A stretch of 64,000 bases of DNA from Lachnospiraceae bacterium (GTDB taxonomy: Bacteria > Bacillota > Clostridia > Lachnospirales > Lachnospiraceae). A program made the translations under genes and the position numbers. The notes under the pieces were generated by a model. The model made no database searches, had not been told where the DNA came from, and worked only from the letters and a program-made list of their open reading frames with translations. The stretch is from assembly GCA_014804675.1 (NCBI GenBank), contig JAAUZH010000013.1, positions 128,733 through 192,732 of the forward strand, read 5' to 3'. Numbering within the stretch: position 1 is the first letter of the stretch; every line of letters begins with the position of its first letter. Shown here one piece after another: positions 26,007 to 36,367 of this stretch.

Positions 26007-26621
26007 TCATAATCCTAATGATCCTAATAATCTATCATAAGAATCTAAATCCGGCATCAAAATAAAGAATCCGTCCAGATTGATCTCATCTGTAAATTGA
26101 GTCTGAATCAATAAAATCTTATCTCCCATGGCTCCGAATTCAATTGCCGGTACACTTAAAATCGCCGCTGCCATGTCAATGCTTAAATCCGGCACAGAAG
26201 GAATAATTTTCATCTTGGTAAGACTTGACAGGGAATTCAAATATGCCCCTGTAATAATATTACCTATTTCCTTCAAAGCGGAAAGCTCGATTTCAGTAAA
26301 CGCACCTGTTCCGTTGCCTGCCACTCCCATCAATTTCTCAACCAGGTGATGTGCTACCTTTTCTTCGCATAAAAACATCATGCTTCCGGAAATGTCTCCT
26401 TCCACCAACAGATAGACTCCTGCCATAATCTGTTCCTCACCCCCCATTGCCTCTCCCACCTGGGAAAAATCAAGGAGCCTTACCTGAGGAACCTTCATAT
26501 CCACTTTACATTGGAGCATCTGCGCCAATGCAGTAGTCGCATTGCCTGCCCCTATATTTCCCAGTTCCTTCAGTACATCAAAATATTCCTGGGAAACATT
26601 ATCAAAATCCATCCTTGTCAT
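26007..26621 (-). CDS. cheC: CheY-P phosphatase CheC
   Basis: A 204-residue cytosolic phosphatase for phosphorylated CheY. Two phosphatase-type helices are visible, DVLKELGNIGAGNATTAL near residue 15 and SALKEIGNIITGAYLNSL near residue 110, each with the E-x2-N signature. This is true CheC architecture rather than CheX. With CheD next to it, the window has the CheC-CheD adaptation arm in addition to CheV and FliY. Confidence 0.94.
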   Translation of the reverse strand: MTRMDFDNVSQEYFDVLKELGNIGAGNATTALAQMLQCKVDMKVPQVRLLDFSQVGEAMGGEEQIMAGVYLLVEGDISGSMMFLCEEKVAHHLVEKLMGVAGNGTGAFTEIELSALKEIGNIITGAYLNSLSSLTKMKIIPSVPDLSIDMAAAILSVPAIEFGAMGDKILLIQTQFTDEINLDGFFILMPDLDSYDRLLGSLGL

Positions 26622-26639
26622 ACCATCACCCCACTGCTT

Positions 26640-27098
26640 TTAGCCGTTTTCTTTTTCCGCAATCAAATTATGCAGATCCAGCAGGGAAATCAGCTCTCCC
26701 TTATCCTTTCCAACAGCCGGAACATAATTTGGCTTTTCCTCCTTAGCATCATAAGATACCTTCTCTACCTGTGAGGCATCCAAGGTGACTACCTCTTTCA
26801 CTTCATCCACAATAAGCCCAACCGTATCGCTGCCGTCGATCTTTACGATAATAATACGGGTTGCCTTTGTTTCTTCCACCTGCTCAAAGCCCATTTTTGC
26901 ACGAACACTGATTACCGGAATGACCTCGCCTCTTAAGTTGATGACACCCTTAATAAATTGCTGCACCTTAGGAACTCTGTAAATCTGCTGCATTCTTATT
27001 ATGTTATCTATGTATTTAATGTCGATTCCATATTGCTCATCATTTAATTTCACAACGATAAATTGTGTAGTCTCATAAGCAGCCTTTAATTCTTCCAT
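26640..27098 (-). CDS. cheW: Chemotaxis coupling protein CheW
   Basis: A 152-residue adaptor linking receptors to CheA. It is a single CheW domain of tandem beta-barrels, with the conserved NLRGEVIPVISVRAKMGFE segment and IIVKIDGSDTVGLIVDEVKEVV. It begins 20 nt after the cheA stop and lies within the che block. Confidence 0.95.
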   Translation of the reverse strand: MEELKAAYETTQFIVVKLNDEQYGIDIKYIDNIIRMQQIYRVPKVQQFIKGVINLRGEVIPVISVRAKMGFEQVEETKATRIIIVKIDGSDTVGLIVDEVKEVVTLDASQVEKVSYDAKEEKPNYVPAVGKDKGELISLLDLHNLIAEKENG

Positions 27099-27118
27099 CC
27101 TCTTTCACCTGACCTTTC

Positions 27119-29194
27119 CTAAATAAGTGCGTTGGTATCCAATATAAGTGCGATTTCCCCGTCTCCTAGTATGGTAGCGCCGCTGATGATCTTACACTTA
27201 TTGACATATTTGCTTAAGGATTTAATAACGATTTCCTGCTGTCCCATCAACTCATCCACCACAAGTCCTGCCAATTTGTCACCCTTCTTTACAATGACCA
27301 CAATCAGGCTTTCCTCCGGCGATTTGCTTGATTCAATATCCAAAACCTCATTCAAGCGGATCAGCGGAATGACTGTCCCTCTTAAATTGATGACTTCCTT
27401 CGCCTGCACATACTTGATTTCTTCCGGTGTAATGTCTTCTATCGTTTGGATAGTTCCCAGTGAGATGGCATATTTCTCATGTCCCACTTCCACCATAAGA
27501 GCCTGAATGATTGCAAGAGTGAGGGGCAGCCGGATAATGAAAGTACTGCCCTCTCCCAGCTTTGTCTTAACCTCCACTTCACCGCTCAGGCTTTCAATCT
27601 TGGATTTTACCACATCCAGACCTACGCCACGGCCGGATATATCGGATACCTGCTTAGCTGTGGAAAAGCTTGGTTTAAACAGAAGGTCGATAATATCCTT
27701 ATCGCTCATATTCTCTGCCTGCTCGGGAGTAATGCTGCCTTTTGAAAGAGCCTTTTCCTTTACTGCCTCCACATCAATGCCGTTACCGTCATCCCGCACC
27801 TCAATGACTACGTTGTTGCCATCCTGATAGGCATCCAGATAAATAGAACCAACTTCCGGCTTTCCTCTTTGGATACGGGTTTCTGCTGATTCCAGTCCAT
27901 GGTCTGCCGAGTTCCTTAAAAGGTGCATCAGAGGATCGCCGATTTCATCCACTACGGTACGATCCAGCTCCGTTTCCTCTCCACTCATGAACAGCTGCAT
28001 TTTCTTATTCAGCTTCTTGGACAAGTCCCGGATCATTTTAGGGAATTTTACTACAACAGACTCAATAGGCACCATTCTGACCTTCATGACTGATTCGTGA
28101 AGGTTGGTAGTAACACTCTCCAAATACTCAATATGCTCGCTGGCAGCCGTTCTGGTGCCTTCTGTATTGGAAGCCGCCACCAGGGAATTCTTTGCAATGA
28201 TCAGCTCGCTGACCAGATTCATGAGCACATCCAGCTTTTCAATATCCACACGCACGGTACGGTTTACCACCGGTTTGGAAACAGCCGGCTTTTTATTCTC
28301 CTGCTTCGGCGCTGCAACAGCTGTCTCGCTGCTCTTTTCCTTTGCCGGCTTTTGCTCTGATGCCTGAACACTTGTCTGGCTGTTCTCTTCCTCTTTTTCT
28401 TCCTCTTTTTCTTCCGAATATTCAAAAGCCGCCACGAAAGCATCCTTGATTTCGGACACATTCTTGACTGCATCTGCCACCTTATCCGCACTGCTGTCTG
28501 TTACAAAGAGCATACTGAAATCATACTCGAACTTTTCATCTTCAATATCCTGTGCTGACGGCACAGACACGATGATCTCCCCTAATTCTTCTAATGCCTT
28601 GAACACTAGAAATGCCCTTGCAGCCTTTAAAATACAGCTTTCCTGTACGATTACCGTAATGCCCAGCACATTCTTTCCCTGTGCCTTGGCCGCCTTGATA
28701 ACCGTATGTTCTGCACTTCCGATTTTAATGGTTCTCCATTTTTCTTTATCGCCTTCTGAAACAGAAGCATTAGCAGCAGAAGCGCTATCTGCCGATTCTT
28801 TGTCTTCCTCACCACCGCTTAATATCCTCTTTAAGGATTTTACCAGATGTTCATTATCGTTGCTGCCTTCTTCTGTGGTGTTTTGAATATTATCTACATA
28901 TTCCTCCAGGGCATCCAGACATTGGAACAAAGTGTCCACCATACTGTCCTGAACCTTAATGGTATTGTTCCTGACCTCTGAAAACACATTTTCCATTTCA
29001 TGGGTCAAAGCCTGCATGCGCTTATATCCCATGGTTCCTGCCATACCCTTTAAAGAATGGGCAGCCCTGAAGATTTCATTGATGGTATCCATGTTTTCAG
29101 GTTCCTGCTCCAAAATCATAAGCTGATCGCTTAAAGTCTGCAAATGCTCTTTGGATTCATCTAAAAATATTTCCAAATATTGACTAACATCCAT
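27119..29194 (-). CDS. cheA: Chemotaxis sensor histidine kinase CheA
   Basis: A 691-residue kinase. Domains in order are P1 Hpt with the phospho-acceptor His in FRAAHSLKGMAGTMGY (about 45), P2 response-regulator binding (about 155-255), a charged Glu/Lys/Ala linker, P3 dimerisation (about 320-385), P4 ATPase with HLLRNSADHGLE, VRDDGNGID and GRGVGLDVV, and P5 CheW-like. It phosphorylates CheY and CheB in response to receptors. The start overlaps the end of cheB by 11 nt. Confidence 0.96.
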   Translation of the reverse strand: MDVSQYLEIFLDESKEHLQTLSDQLMILEQEPENMDTINEIFRAAHSLKGMAGTMGYKRMQALTHEMENVFSEVRNNTIKVQDSMVDTLFQCLDALEEYVDNIQNTTEEGSNDNEHLVKSLKRILSGGEEDKESADSASAANASVSEGDKEKWRTIKIGSAEHTVIKAAKAQGKNVLGITVIVQESCILKAARAFLVFKALEELGEIIVSVPSAQDIEDEKFEYDFSMLFVTDSSADKVADAVKNVSEIKDAFVAAFEYSEEKEEEKEEENSQTSVQASEQKPAKEKSSETAVAAPKQENKKPAVSKPVVNRTVRVDIEKLDVLMNLVSELIIAKNSLVAASNTEGTRTAASEHIEYLESVTTNLHESVMKVRMVPIESVVVKFPKMIRDLSKKLNKKMQLFMSGEETELDRTVVDEIGDPLMHLLRNSADHGLESAETRIQRGKPEVGSIYLDAYQDGNNVVIEVRDDGNGIDVEAVKEKALSKGSITPEQAENMSDKDIIDLLFKPSFSTAKQVSDISGRGVGLDVVKSKIESLSGEVEVKTKLGEGSTFIIRLPLTLAIIQALMVEVGHEKYAISLGTIQTIEDITPEEIKYVQAKEVINLRGTVIPLIRLNEVLDIESSKSPEESLIVVIVKKGDKLAGLVVDELMGQQEIVIKSLSKYVNKCKIISGATILGDGEIALILDTNALI

Positions 29195-30275
29195 TTCGTC
29201 TTACCCCCACGTTCTTTGTAATTTGTTGTGCCATATCTTCTAAAGCAACCACCTGATTTACCAGCCCTGACATGCTGACAGCTCTGGGCATACCGTAAAC
29301 TGCACAAGTACTCTGCTCCTGGGCAAGTACATGAATCTGCTTTTTTTTGCTCAGATTCATGATTCCTTCCGTTCCATCAGCGCCCATTCCGGTCAATACC
29401 ACGCATACAATCTGGTCAAATTCCGAATCCATCAGTGATTCATACATATAGTTGGCACAGGGCTTTACACCTTCCCTGGGCGCCTCATCACTAAATTCTA
29501 TCCGGGATTCTCCCCGTCCCTTTCTCACCTTTAAATGGGTGCCTCCTTTTGCAATATAAACATGCCCCGTTAACAGTTTATCTCCCGGCTCCGCCTCCTT
29601 CACAGAAAGCTCGCTTATAGTATTCAACCGCTCCGCCAGCGATTCCGTAAAGCCGGAAGGCATATGCTGTACAACCAGCACCGGTGCATCCAGATTTCCG
29701 GGAAGCTTCGGAATGACCTGCTGCAAAGCCCTTGGTCCACCGGTGGAGCAGGCAATTGCCACAAGCTTTCTACCGGTAACCGGCTGTGAATTCCGGAGTA
29801 CTATGGGCTTATCCTCTGCCCGTCGGAACTTATACTGACCTACAAGAAGAGAACCGCCTCTTCTTGTGGATGGAAGATTTGCTGTTACTGCTTCCCACAA
29901 TATATTCAGGAACCGCCTTCTGAATTTATCAGCCTTTGCATCCATAATACTAAGGGGCTTATGGATAAAATCAATGGCTCCAAGCTCCAGAGCCTCTAAA
30001 GTAATCTTTGCCCCTTCCCTTGTGGTGGAACTGTTCATAACGACCCTGGCAGAAATCTTCTGCTTGTTCAATTCCCTTAAAAGCTCAATTCCCGACATCC
30101 TTGGCATATTTACGTCCAATACGACTCCATCATATGTATTTTTCTGCAAAAGTTTTAAGGCTTCCTCGCCGTTTGTGGCTGTATCCTCCACCCGGAATCT
30201 TCCATCCGAGTTTATTATATCACAAACAACCCTTCTCATAAGTGCAGAGTCATCAACAACCAGTATTTTTTTCAT
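29184..30275 (-). CDS. cheB: Protein-glutamate methylesterase/response regulator CheB
   Basis: A 363-residue protein. The N-terminal receiver (LVVDDSALMRRVV; phospho-Asp in VVLDVNMPRMSG) is joined to a C-terminal methylesterase. The catalytic triad is Ser in CSTGGPRALQ, His in VQHMPSGFTE and Asp in GMGADGTEG. It removes methyl groups from chemoreceptors. The matching methyltransferase cheR is not in this window. Confidence 0.95.
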   Translation of the reverse strand: MKKILVVDDSALMRRVVCDIINSDGRFRVEDTATNGEEALKLLQKNTYDGVVLDVNMPRMSGIELLRELNKQKISARVVMNSSTTREGAKITLEALELGAIDFIHKPLSIMDAKADKFRRRFLNILWEAVTANLPSTRRGGSLLVGQYKFRRAEDKPIVLRNSQPVTGRKLVAIACSTGGPRALQQVIPKLPGNLDAPVLVVQHMPSGFTESLAERLNTISELSVKEAEPGDKLLTGHVYIAKGGTHLKVRKGRGESRIEFSDEAPREGVKPCANYMYESLMDSEFDQIVCVVLTGMGADGTEGIMNLSKKKQIHVLAQEQSTCAVYGMPRAVSMSGLVNQVVALEDMAQQITKNVGVRRNGC

Positions 30276-30283
30276 AGCGGTCC

Positions 30284-31006
30284 CTACCCTTGTAATTTCT
30301 GCCTGTTTTTCCTTTCTTCCTCAAAAATGAAGCGGATGATTTCTTCCCGTTCCCCATTGGTAATATTCACATACTGTACCCTGTGCTCATACTGGCCCTT
30401 CCTGTTTTCTAACTCTTTGGAGCTTAAGATTTTCCCGGTAAGGTCATATTTCTTTTCATCTCCCTGTATGATAAGCGTATAAGTCAGATAGATAATCGTA
30501 TCCTTTTCATATTGATGATTGGCTACAAATCGAATGCCGCCTCCGCTGATATCCACGATAATGCTTTGGCGCAGGGGAAGGCTCTCCTCTAAAAACACCG
30601 CCCTTTTTCCCTCGTATGCAAGCTTTTCATTTAGGCTAAGCTCTCTGCTCTTCATATTCAGGGCGCAGTTAAAACGATAATATTCCCTTCTCTGATGCTT
30701 CCTTAAATTGCTGGTAAGTTCAAACAGCAGTAAAAATACGCCGTTGACCTTGTAACGGTCCACTACCCTTGCAAGGCACTGATAAATACCTGACTTTGTA
30801 TAAAAACAAATTTCATACACACCATCAACAGGTAGAAGAATTAGTTTGGTCTGCTCCATGGGCATACAAATTTCAATTCTTTCATCTGACAATACGTCAT
30901 ACACCTTGGAAATGTGAATCTTATCCTCAGAGCCTTCACCCAGAATAGCCTTTTCCACCGCCTGCAATTCCACTTTTTCTCCTGGCAATACATACTTCGA
31001 TAACAT
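30284..31006 (-). CDS. PilZ/YcgR-type c-di-GMP-binding flagellar brake protein
   Basis: A 240-residue protein with an N-terminal YcgR-like domain and a C-terminal PilZ domain. The c-di-GMP-binding signature is visible as KHQRREYYRFNC followed later by DISGGGIRFVAN. Its place in the fla operon, between flhG and cheB, fits control of motor speed or bias by c-di-GMP, as for B. subtilis YpfA/DgrA and E. coli YcgR. Confidence 0.85.
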   Translation of the reverse strand: MLSKYVLPGEKVELQAVEKAILGEGSEDKIHISKVYDVLSDERIEICMPMEQTKLILLPVDGVYEICFYTKSGIYQCLARVVDRYKVNGVFLLLFELTSNLRKHQRREYYRFNCALNMKSRELSLNEKLAYEGKRAVFLEESLPLRQSIIVDISGGGIRFVANHQYEKDTIIYLTYTLIIQGDEKKYDLTGKILSSKELENRKGQYEHRVQYVNITNGEREEIIRFIFEEERKNRQKLQG

Positions 31007-31034
31007 AGCTTCCTCCTTCTTTATACGACTGATA

Positions 31035-31913
31035 CTACTTCTTTCCAGACAGGATGTGGGAAAAGAATGCCGCCATTCCTCTTTTCTGAACCGTATCCCT
31101 TTCCGGTCCGTTCATTAAAATCTCTGCAATTTCCACAAATGCCTTTGCCGACTTTGCAGACGGGCTGGCCAGACAAACCGGCGCCTGCTGCATGACTGCT
31201 TTTGACAGCTGCACATCCTGGGGCACACTGCCTAAATAGGCAATCGGCAGTTTTAAATATTTGGTTACTACCGTGTTTAACTTTTCAAATAAATCCCGGC
31301 CTTCTTCTTTTGTTCCTACCCGGTTGGCAATTACCTTTATCTGTGAATTTTCCAAAGAAAACCGTTTATGGCCGCTTAAGGATTTCAACAGTGAATAGGC
31401 ATCTGTAATAGAAGTGGGCTCCGGTGTGGTCACCAAAAGGATTTCACCGCTTGCCACCAGAAATTCCAGCACCGCATCCGATATCCCGGCTCCGGTATCG
31501 ATAATGACCACATCTGCTAAAGAATCCAATTCCGCCAGATTCTGAATGATGTACATCAGATAATCCCGGCTTAAATTGGACAATCCCGCAATCCCGGACC
31601 CGCCTGAGATAAACCCGATTTCTCCCGGTCCCCAGGTTATCACATCTTTTATGTTTTTTCCCTGATAAATCAAATCCGATAAATTATGCTTTGGCACAGT
31701 TCCAAACATAATCTCAATATTGGCAAGACCAAAATCCGCATCCAGTATAATGACCCTATTCCCCATTTTCTTAAACTGTATGGCCAGATTGATAGCTGTA
31801 TTGGATTTACCGACTCCGCCCTTTCCGCTAGTGACAGTAATGACACGGGCAAGAGGTCTTTGATTGGTCTGATTCGCTTTTATGATATTTCGGAGCTTTT
31901 CTGCCTGGTCCAT
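31035..31913 (-). CDS. flhG: MinD-like ATPase FlhG (YlxH), flagellar number regulator
   Basis: A 292-residue ParA/MinD-type ATPase. The N-terminus carries the DQAxxLR activation motif (MDQAEKLRNIIKAN) that stimulates the FlhF GTPase. The deviant Walker A is SGKGGVGKSN, with ILDADFGLANIE and VVIDTGAGISD further on, and a C-terminal amphipathic helix is likely (GMAAFFSHIL). The start at 31913 is preferred because GGAGG lies 7 nt upstream; the frame begins at 31934. It follows flhF. Confidence 0.93.
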   Translation of the reverse strand: MDQAEKLRNIIKANQTNQRPLARVITVTSGKGGVGKSNTAINLAIQFKKMGNRVIILDADFGLANIEIMFGTVPKHNLSDLIYQGKNIKDVITWGPGEIGFISGGSGIAGLSNLSRDYLMYIIQNLAELDSLADVVIIDTGAGISDAVLEFLVASGEILLVTTPEPTSITDAYSLLKSLSGHKRFSLENSQIKVIANRVGTKEEGRDLFEKLNTVVTKYLKLPIAYLGSVPQDVQLSKAVMQQAPVCLASPSAKSAKAFVEIAEILMNGPERDTVQKRGMAAFFSHILSGKK

Positions 31914-31943
31914 TATCTTTCCTCCATTGTACATTCATCTCCG

Positions 31944-33170
31944 TTATTGCCTTCCCTCAAGCAACTGCTTTACCGTCTTTTGAGGGTTGAAATCTGCAAT
32001 ATCATCCGGTACATTCTGTCCGCATGTCACATATGATAATTCTACCCCTGTATGAAGCTTTAAATTCAGTAGATTTCCAAATGTTTCTGTTTCATCCAGC
32101 TTTGTAAAAATAATTTTATAATCCGTTATTTTTGAATAAGTATCAGCAATATTTAATAAATCCTTATATTTCGTAGTGGCGCTTAGTACCAGATATACTT
32201 CCTTTTCCACCTGATCGCCCATGGAATCAAGCAGCTTTTTCATATTTTCCCGCAGTCCTTCATTCTGATGGGAATGCCCTGCTGTATCCACCAGAATATA
32301 ATCATAACCGGAAAATTCCTCACAGGCCGTCTTGATTTCTTCTTCTGAATAAATAATACGAAAAGGTGCTTCTAATATATTCGCATAGGTGCGAAGCTGT
32401 TCCGCTGCTGCAATCCGGTATGTATCCGCCGTAAGCAAAGCCACCTTCTTTTCTTTTTCCACCTGAAATTTGGAAGCGATCTTTGCAATAGTGGTAGTCT
32501 TACCTACACCGGTAGGTCCGATAAAGAATACAAGCTTTGGCTTCTTATCCGGAGGTTCGATTCCCTTTGACTCCCCGAAGCGCAAGATCATCTTCTGATA
32601 AATATTGGAAAGGACAAAATCAATGGTCTGATTAGAGGACTGTATCTTTCCAAAATCATCAATAATCTGATTGGCATAAATCTCATCCACTTCATTTTCA
32701 ATCATGGTATTATAAAGAAGCTTTAAGAAACGATCCATTTCCGTTTCTTCCCGATTATTTTCCTCTTCTTCTTTTTCTTTCTTTTCTTCCTCTTTTTCCT
32801 TTTTTTCTTTTTCCTCCATGAATACCGTATTCAACAGTTGTTTTTCCAAAAGGCTTTGGAGGGAATCCAGCTTTTCTTCAATAACTGCGCTTTCATCCTT
32901 TGACGGCGCTGCTGCCTCTGCCGGCTTTATGACAGCCGCCGGTATCGGCACTTCCTCCTGTTTCGGCTGCTTTGCCGGCTGGGCTTTTGGCTTTTCCCCC
33001 TCTTCCTCCAAGGCCACCGTCACTTCCACCTTTTCTCTTTGAAAAAGCGCAAAAAAGCCTTTCTTCTTCACATTTTTTACATTCATGATCACAATGCCGT
33101 TTCCCAATTCCTTTTTGGCATTTTCTACTGCTTCTTCTTCGGTTTTTCCTAAAAATTTCTTTATGATCAT
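31944..33170 (-). CDS. flhF: SRP-family GTPase FlhF, flagellar placement
   Basis: A 408-residue protein with an N-terminal basic/acidic domain (about 1-150, including a Lys/Glu-rich low-complexity stretch), an N domain and a C-terminal SRP GTPase domain. The G motifs are IGPTGVGKTTTIAKIA (G1), ADTYRIAAAEQL (G2), DYILVDTAGHS (G3) and FTKLDETETFG (G4). FlhF helps to place the flagellum and works with FlhG. It overlaps the last base of flhA. Confidence 0.94.
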   Translation of the reverse strand: MIIKKFLGKTEEEAVENAKKELGNGIVIMNVKNVKKKGFFALFQREKVEVTVALEEEGEKPKAQPAKQPKQEEVPIPAAVIKPAEAAAPSKDESAVIEEKLDSLQSLLEKQLLNTVFMEEKEKKEKEEEKKEKEEEENNREETEMDRFLKLLYNTMIENEVDEIYANQIIDDFGKIQSSNQTIDFVLSNIYQKMILRFGESKGIEPPDKKPKLVFFIGPTGVGKTTTIAKIASKFQVEKEKKVALLTADTYRIAAAEQLRTYANILEAPFRIIYSEEEIKTACEEFSGYDYILVDTAGHSHQNEGLRENMKKLLDSMGDQVEKEVYLVLSATTKYKDLLNIADTYSKITDYKIIFTKLDETETFGNLLNLKLHTGVELSYVTCGQNVPDDIADFNPQKTVKQLLEGRQ

Positions 33171-35203
33171 TATGCCGTCACCATCCCTACAGATTGTAAT
33201 TCAATATTAGATTCTATTTCATTATAGGATACTACAATCAAATCTCTGTAATAATCTTCCGTCAATCGCTTAAAATACATACGTACAATAGGTGATGTAA
33301 TAATAATAGGGGCTTTGCCAAGACTTTCCAGCTTGCCCACTTCCGTTCCTATGGAATTCATAATTGCCTTTGTCTTTTCCGGCTCTAAATTTAAATATGC
33401 GCCCTGCTCTGTCTGCTTTACAGCCGCCATGACTTCCTGCTCGATCTTCGGATCCAGGGTTACCACGCTGGTAGTCTCATTAGCCGGAAAGAATCTGGCA
33501 GATATGGCTCTCTTCAAGCCCTGCCGTACATATTCCGTTAACACATCCGTGTCTCTGGTAGTAGCCGCATAATCTGCCAGCGTTTCGAAAATGGAAAGCA
33601 GGTCTCTGATGGAAATGCCCTCCTTTAACAGATTCTGCAATACCTTCTGCACTTCGCCAAGACCCAGAAGCTTTGGTACCAGCTCTTCCACCAGGGATGG
33701 ATTGCTTTCTTTCAAATTCTCTACCAAATGAGAAACATCCTGTCTTGTAAGCAGCTCGGAAATATGCTGTCTGATGATTTCCGTCAGATGGGTGGCAATG
33801 ATGGAAGGAGGATCTACCACGGTATAGCCCATGCTTTCCGCTCTCTCCCTTTGATTTTCCGTAATCCAGATAGCCGGAAGATGGAAGGAAGGCTCAAAGG
33901 TAGGAATACCTGTAATCTCCTCTTCCACATATCCCGGATTCATTGCCATATAGTGGTCAAAAAGAATTTCTCCTTCGCTGACCTGAATTCCTTTTATCTT
34001 AATAATATATTGGTTGGGATTCAATTGTATGTTATCCCGGAGACGAATAATAGGCACAACCGTACCAAGTTCCAGGGCAATCTGACGCCTGATCATAACC
34101 ACACGGTCTAACAGGTCACCACCCTGGTTCACATCCGCCAGAGGAATGATACCATAACCAAATTCCAGCTCGATAGGATCCACCTGCAGCAAGGATGTGA
34201 CATTTTCCGGCTGCCTTATTTCCTCTGCCGCCACTTCATCCGCATCCACTTCCTGCTCGATTTTGGCAGTTTCTATCGTGCCTGCAATCATCCTTCCTGC
34301 AATCACAAATACCATGCCAAGAGTGACAAAAATAACCGGGTTCAAAGGAGTGACAATACCTAGAAAGGCAATGACGCCACCAGTCATATAAAGCACCTTT
34401 GGCACACCGAACAGCTGTTTCAACAATACGCTTCCAAAATCCGCATCCTTGCTTCCTTTCGTTACAAGAATACCGGTGGACAAGGAAATCAGCAAAGAAG
34501 GAATCTGACTTACCAGTCCGTCACCGATTGTCAGTATTGCATATTTATTCAAGGCATCACCGGCATCCATGCCCTGGCGGAACATGCCCATGGCAATACC
34601 GCCTACAATATTCACTACGGTAATCAAAAGGCCTGCCATGGCATCACCCTTTACATACTTTACCGCACCGTCCATGCTTCCGAAAAAGCTTGCCTCCTGC
34701 TGAATCTTATCTCTTCGTATTTTTGCCTCCTGATCTGTAATGGCACCTGTATTCAGATCCGCATCAATGGCCATCTGCTTACCTGGCATAGCATCCAAGG
34801 TAAACCTTGCTGTTACTTCTGCCACCCTTTCCGACCCTTTATTGATAACCATAAACTGTATCAGAATTAAAATAACAAAGACGATAACGCCGATAATCAA
34901 ATCGCCGCCGCCTACGAATTGTCCAAATGTAGTGACTACATTTCCCGGTTCGCCTTTAAATAAAATCAATTTTGTGGAAGACACATTCAAAGCAATCCTG
35001 AAAATGGTGGTAAACAAAAGAACCGTTGGGAAGTAAGACATATCCAGCGCTTCCTTGGCAAACATACAGTTAAACATTACGATAAAAGCTGTTGCAATAT
35101 TGATTGCCAGCAGCACATCCAGCAAAAAAGAAGGAATTGATACAATAAACATTACAAATGCAGTAAGTATGTATAATGCCACACCCAAGTCCGCTTTTTT
35201 CAT
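33170..35203 (-). CDS. flhA: Flagellar type III export gate protein FlhA
   Basis: A 677-residue export-gate component with about eight N-terminal transmembrane helices (residues 1-310) and a cytosolic C-terminal domain that binds chaperone-substrate complexes. The FHIPEP loop is visible in LDAMPGKQMAIDADLNTGAI. The C-terminal domain follows a short linker and ends in NIELQSVGMVTA. The start codon is at 35203, 54 nt after flhB. Confidence 0.95.
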   Translation of the reverse strand: MKKADLGVALYILTAFVMFIVSIPSFLLDVLLAINIATAFIVMFNCMFAKEALDMSYFPTVLLFTTIFRIALNVSSTKLILFKGEPGNVVTTFGQFVGGGDLIIGVIVFVILILIQFMVINKGSERVAEVTARFTLDAMPGKQMAIDADLNTGAITDQEAKIRRDKIQQEASFFGSMDGAVKYVKGDAMAGLLITVVNIVGGIAMGMFRQGMDAGDALNKYAILTIGDGLVSQIPSLLISLSTGILVTKGSKDADFGSVLLKQLFGVPKVLYMTGGVIAFLGIVTPLNPVIFVTLGMVFVIAGRMIAGTIETAKIEQEVDADEVAAEEIRQPENVTSLLQVDPIELEFGYGIIPLADVNQGGDLLDRVVMIRRQIALELGTVVPIIRLRDNIQLNPNQYIIKIKGIQVSEGEILFDHYMAMNPGYVEEEITGIPTFEPSFHLPAIWITENQRERAESMGYTVVDPPSIIATHLTEIIRQHISELLTRQDVSHLVENLKESNPSLVEELVPKLLGLGEVQKVLQNLLKEGISIRDLLSIFETLADYAATTRDTDVLTEYVRQGLKRAISARFFPANETTSVVTLDPKIEQEVMAAVKQTEQGAYLNLEPEKTKAIMNSIGTEVGKLESLGKAPIIITSPIVRMYFKRLTEDYYRDLIVVSYNEIESNIELQSVGMVTA

Positions 35204-35257
35204 TTGACAAACTCCTCCTTTCCTGAAATTACTTTCATTTCTATCATCCTCTTCACA

Positions 35258-36367
35258 CTATACCTTGCCCTGTGCATGGTAGACCATTGCCAGCACTTCC
35301 GCCACTGCCTGATATAACTCCGGCGGAATCTGCTGTCCGATTTCCACATTATGATAAAGCATTCTGGCTAAAGGTTTGTTTTCTACAATTTCAATTTTAT
35401 ATTCCTTTGCTGCTTCCCTGATTTTCTGCGCCATATAATCCTGTCCCTTTGCAAGCACGATAGGAGCATCTGCCACTTCTTTGTCATACTGGATGGCAAC
35501 TGCCAGATGGGTAGGGTTCGTAATGACCACATCCGCCTTTGGCAGATCCTGCATCATACGTCTTTGGGAAGCCTCCCGCATCTTCTGCCGGATTTTGCCC
35601 TTAATCTGCGGATCACCTTCCGACTGCTTGAACTCTTCCTTAATCTCCTGCTTGGTCATCATCTGATCTTTGCGGAACTTTCTCTTTTGATAAATAAAAT
35701 CGATGCCCGCTATCAGCACATACACGGCGGAACACTTCAGTCCCAGATTGATAGCCATCTGCCCTGCTAAAAGAACCCCTTGAAAAAGCTGCATTTGAAA
35801 TAACAGATAGATTACATTGTACTGATTCTTGATCGTAGCATAAACTACGTATGCAATAAGCCCAATTTTTAAGATAGCCTTTACAAGCTCCATAAGGGCA
35901 TTGAGCGAAACAATCTTTTTCATGCCATTCACCGGGTCCATCTTGCTAAGCTTTGGCTGAAGCGGTTTTGTGGTAAACTTCCACTTCACCTGAACATAAT
36001 CGCCTACAAAAGCAATAATAAATCCAATAAGAAAAAAAGGAGCCAGCACAATCAGGATGCTTAACATGCAGTTCCTTAAAAGCACATATAAATCCCCGGC
36101 TGGAACCGTTCCATTCCACATAACAAAAACTTCTGGAATCTTATTGTAGATTCCCTGAAACAGCTCCAAAAATTCATTTCCTATAAAACCTGTGAATATT
36201 TTTAATATAAGAAACAGACCAATAAGGCTTAAGGCATTGGTAACCTCTTTGCTTTTTGCAACCTGCCCTTCTTTCCTTGCATCCTCCAGCCTTTTGGCTG
36301 TAGGCTCTTCTGTCTTCTCTCCACCGGGACCATCTTTTGCAAAAAACTGAAGTCTAAGTTCTATCAT
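35258..36367 (-). CDS. flhB: Flagellar export switch protein FlhB
   Basis: A 369-residue protein with four membrane helices, a charged N-terminus (GGEKTEEPTAKRLEDARKEG) and a C-terminal domain containing the autocleavage motif NPTH in DVVITNPTHLAVAI. FlhB switches export from rod/hook to filament substrates together with FliK. It follows fliR with no intergenic space. Confidence 0.95.
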   Translation of the reverse strand: MIELRLQFFAKDGPGGEKTEEPTAKRLEDARKEGQVAKSKEVTNALSLIGLFLILKIFTGFIGNEFLELFQGIYNKIPEVFVMWNGTVPAGDLYVLLRNCMLSILIVLAPFFLIGFIIAFVGDYVQVKWKFTTKPLQPKLSKMDPVNGMKKIVSLNALMELVKAILKIGLIAYVVYATIKNQYNVIYLLFQMQLFQGVLLAGQMAINLGLKCSAVYVLIAGIDFIYQKRKFRKDQMMTKQEIKEEFKQSEGDPQIKGKIRQKMREASQRRMMQDLPKADVVITNPTHLAVAIQYDKEVADAPIVLAKGQDYMAQKIREAAKEYKIEIVENKPLARMLYHNVEIGQQIPPELYQAVAEVLAMVYHAQGKV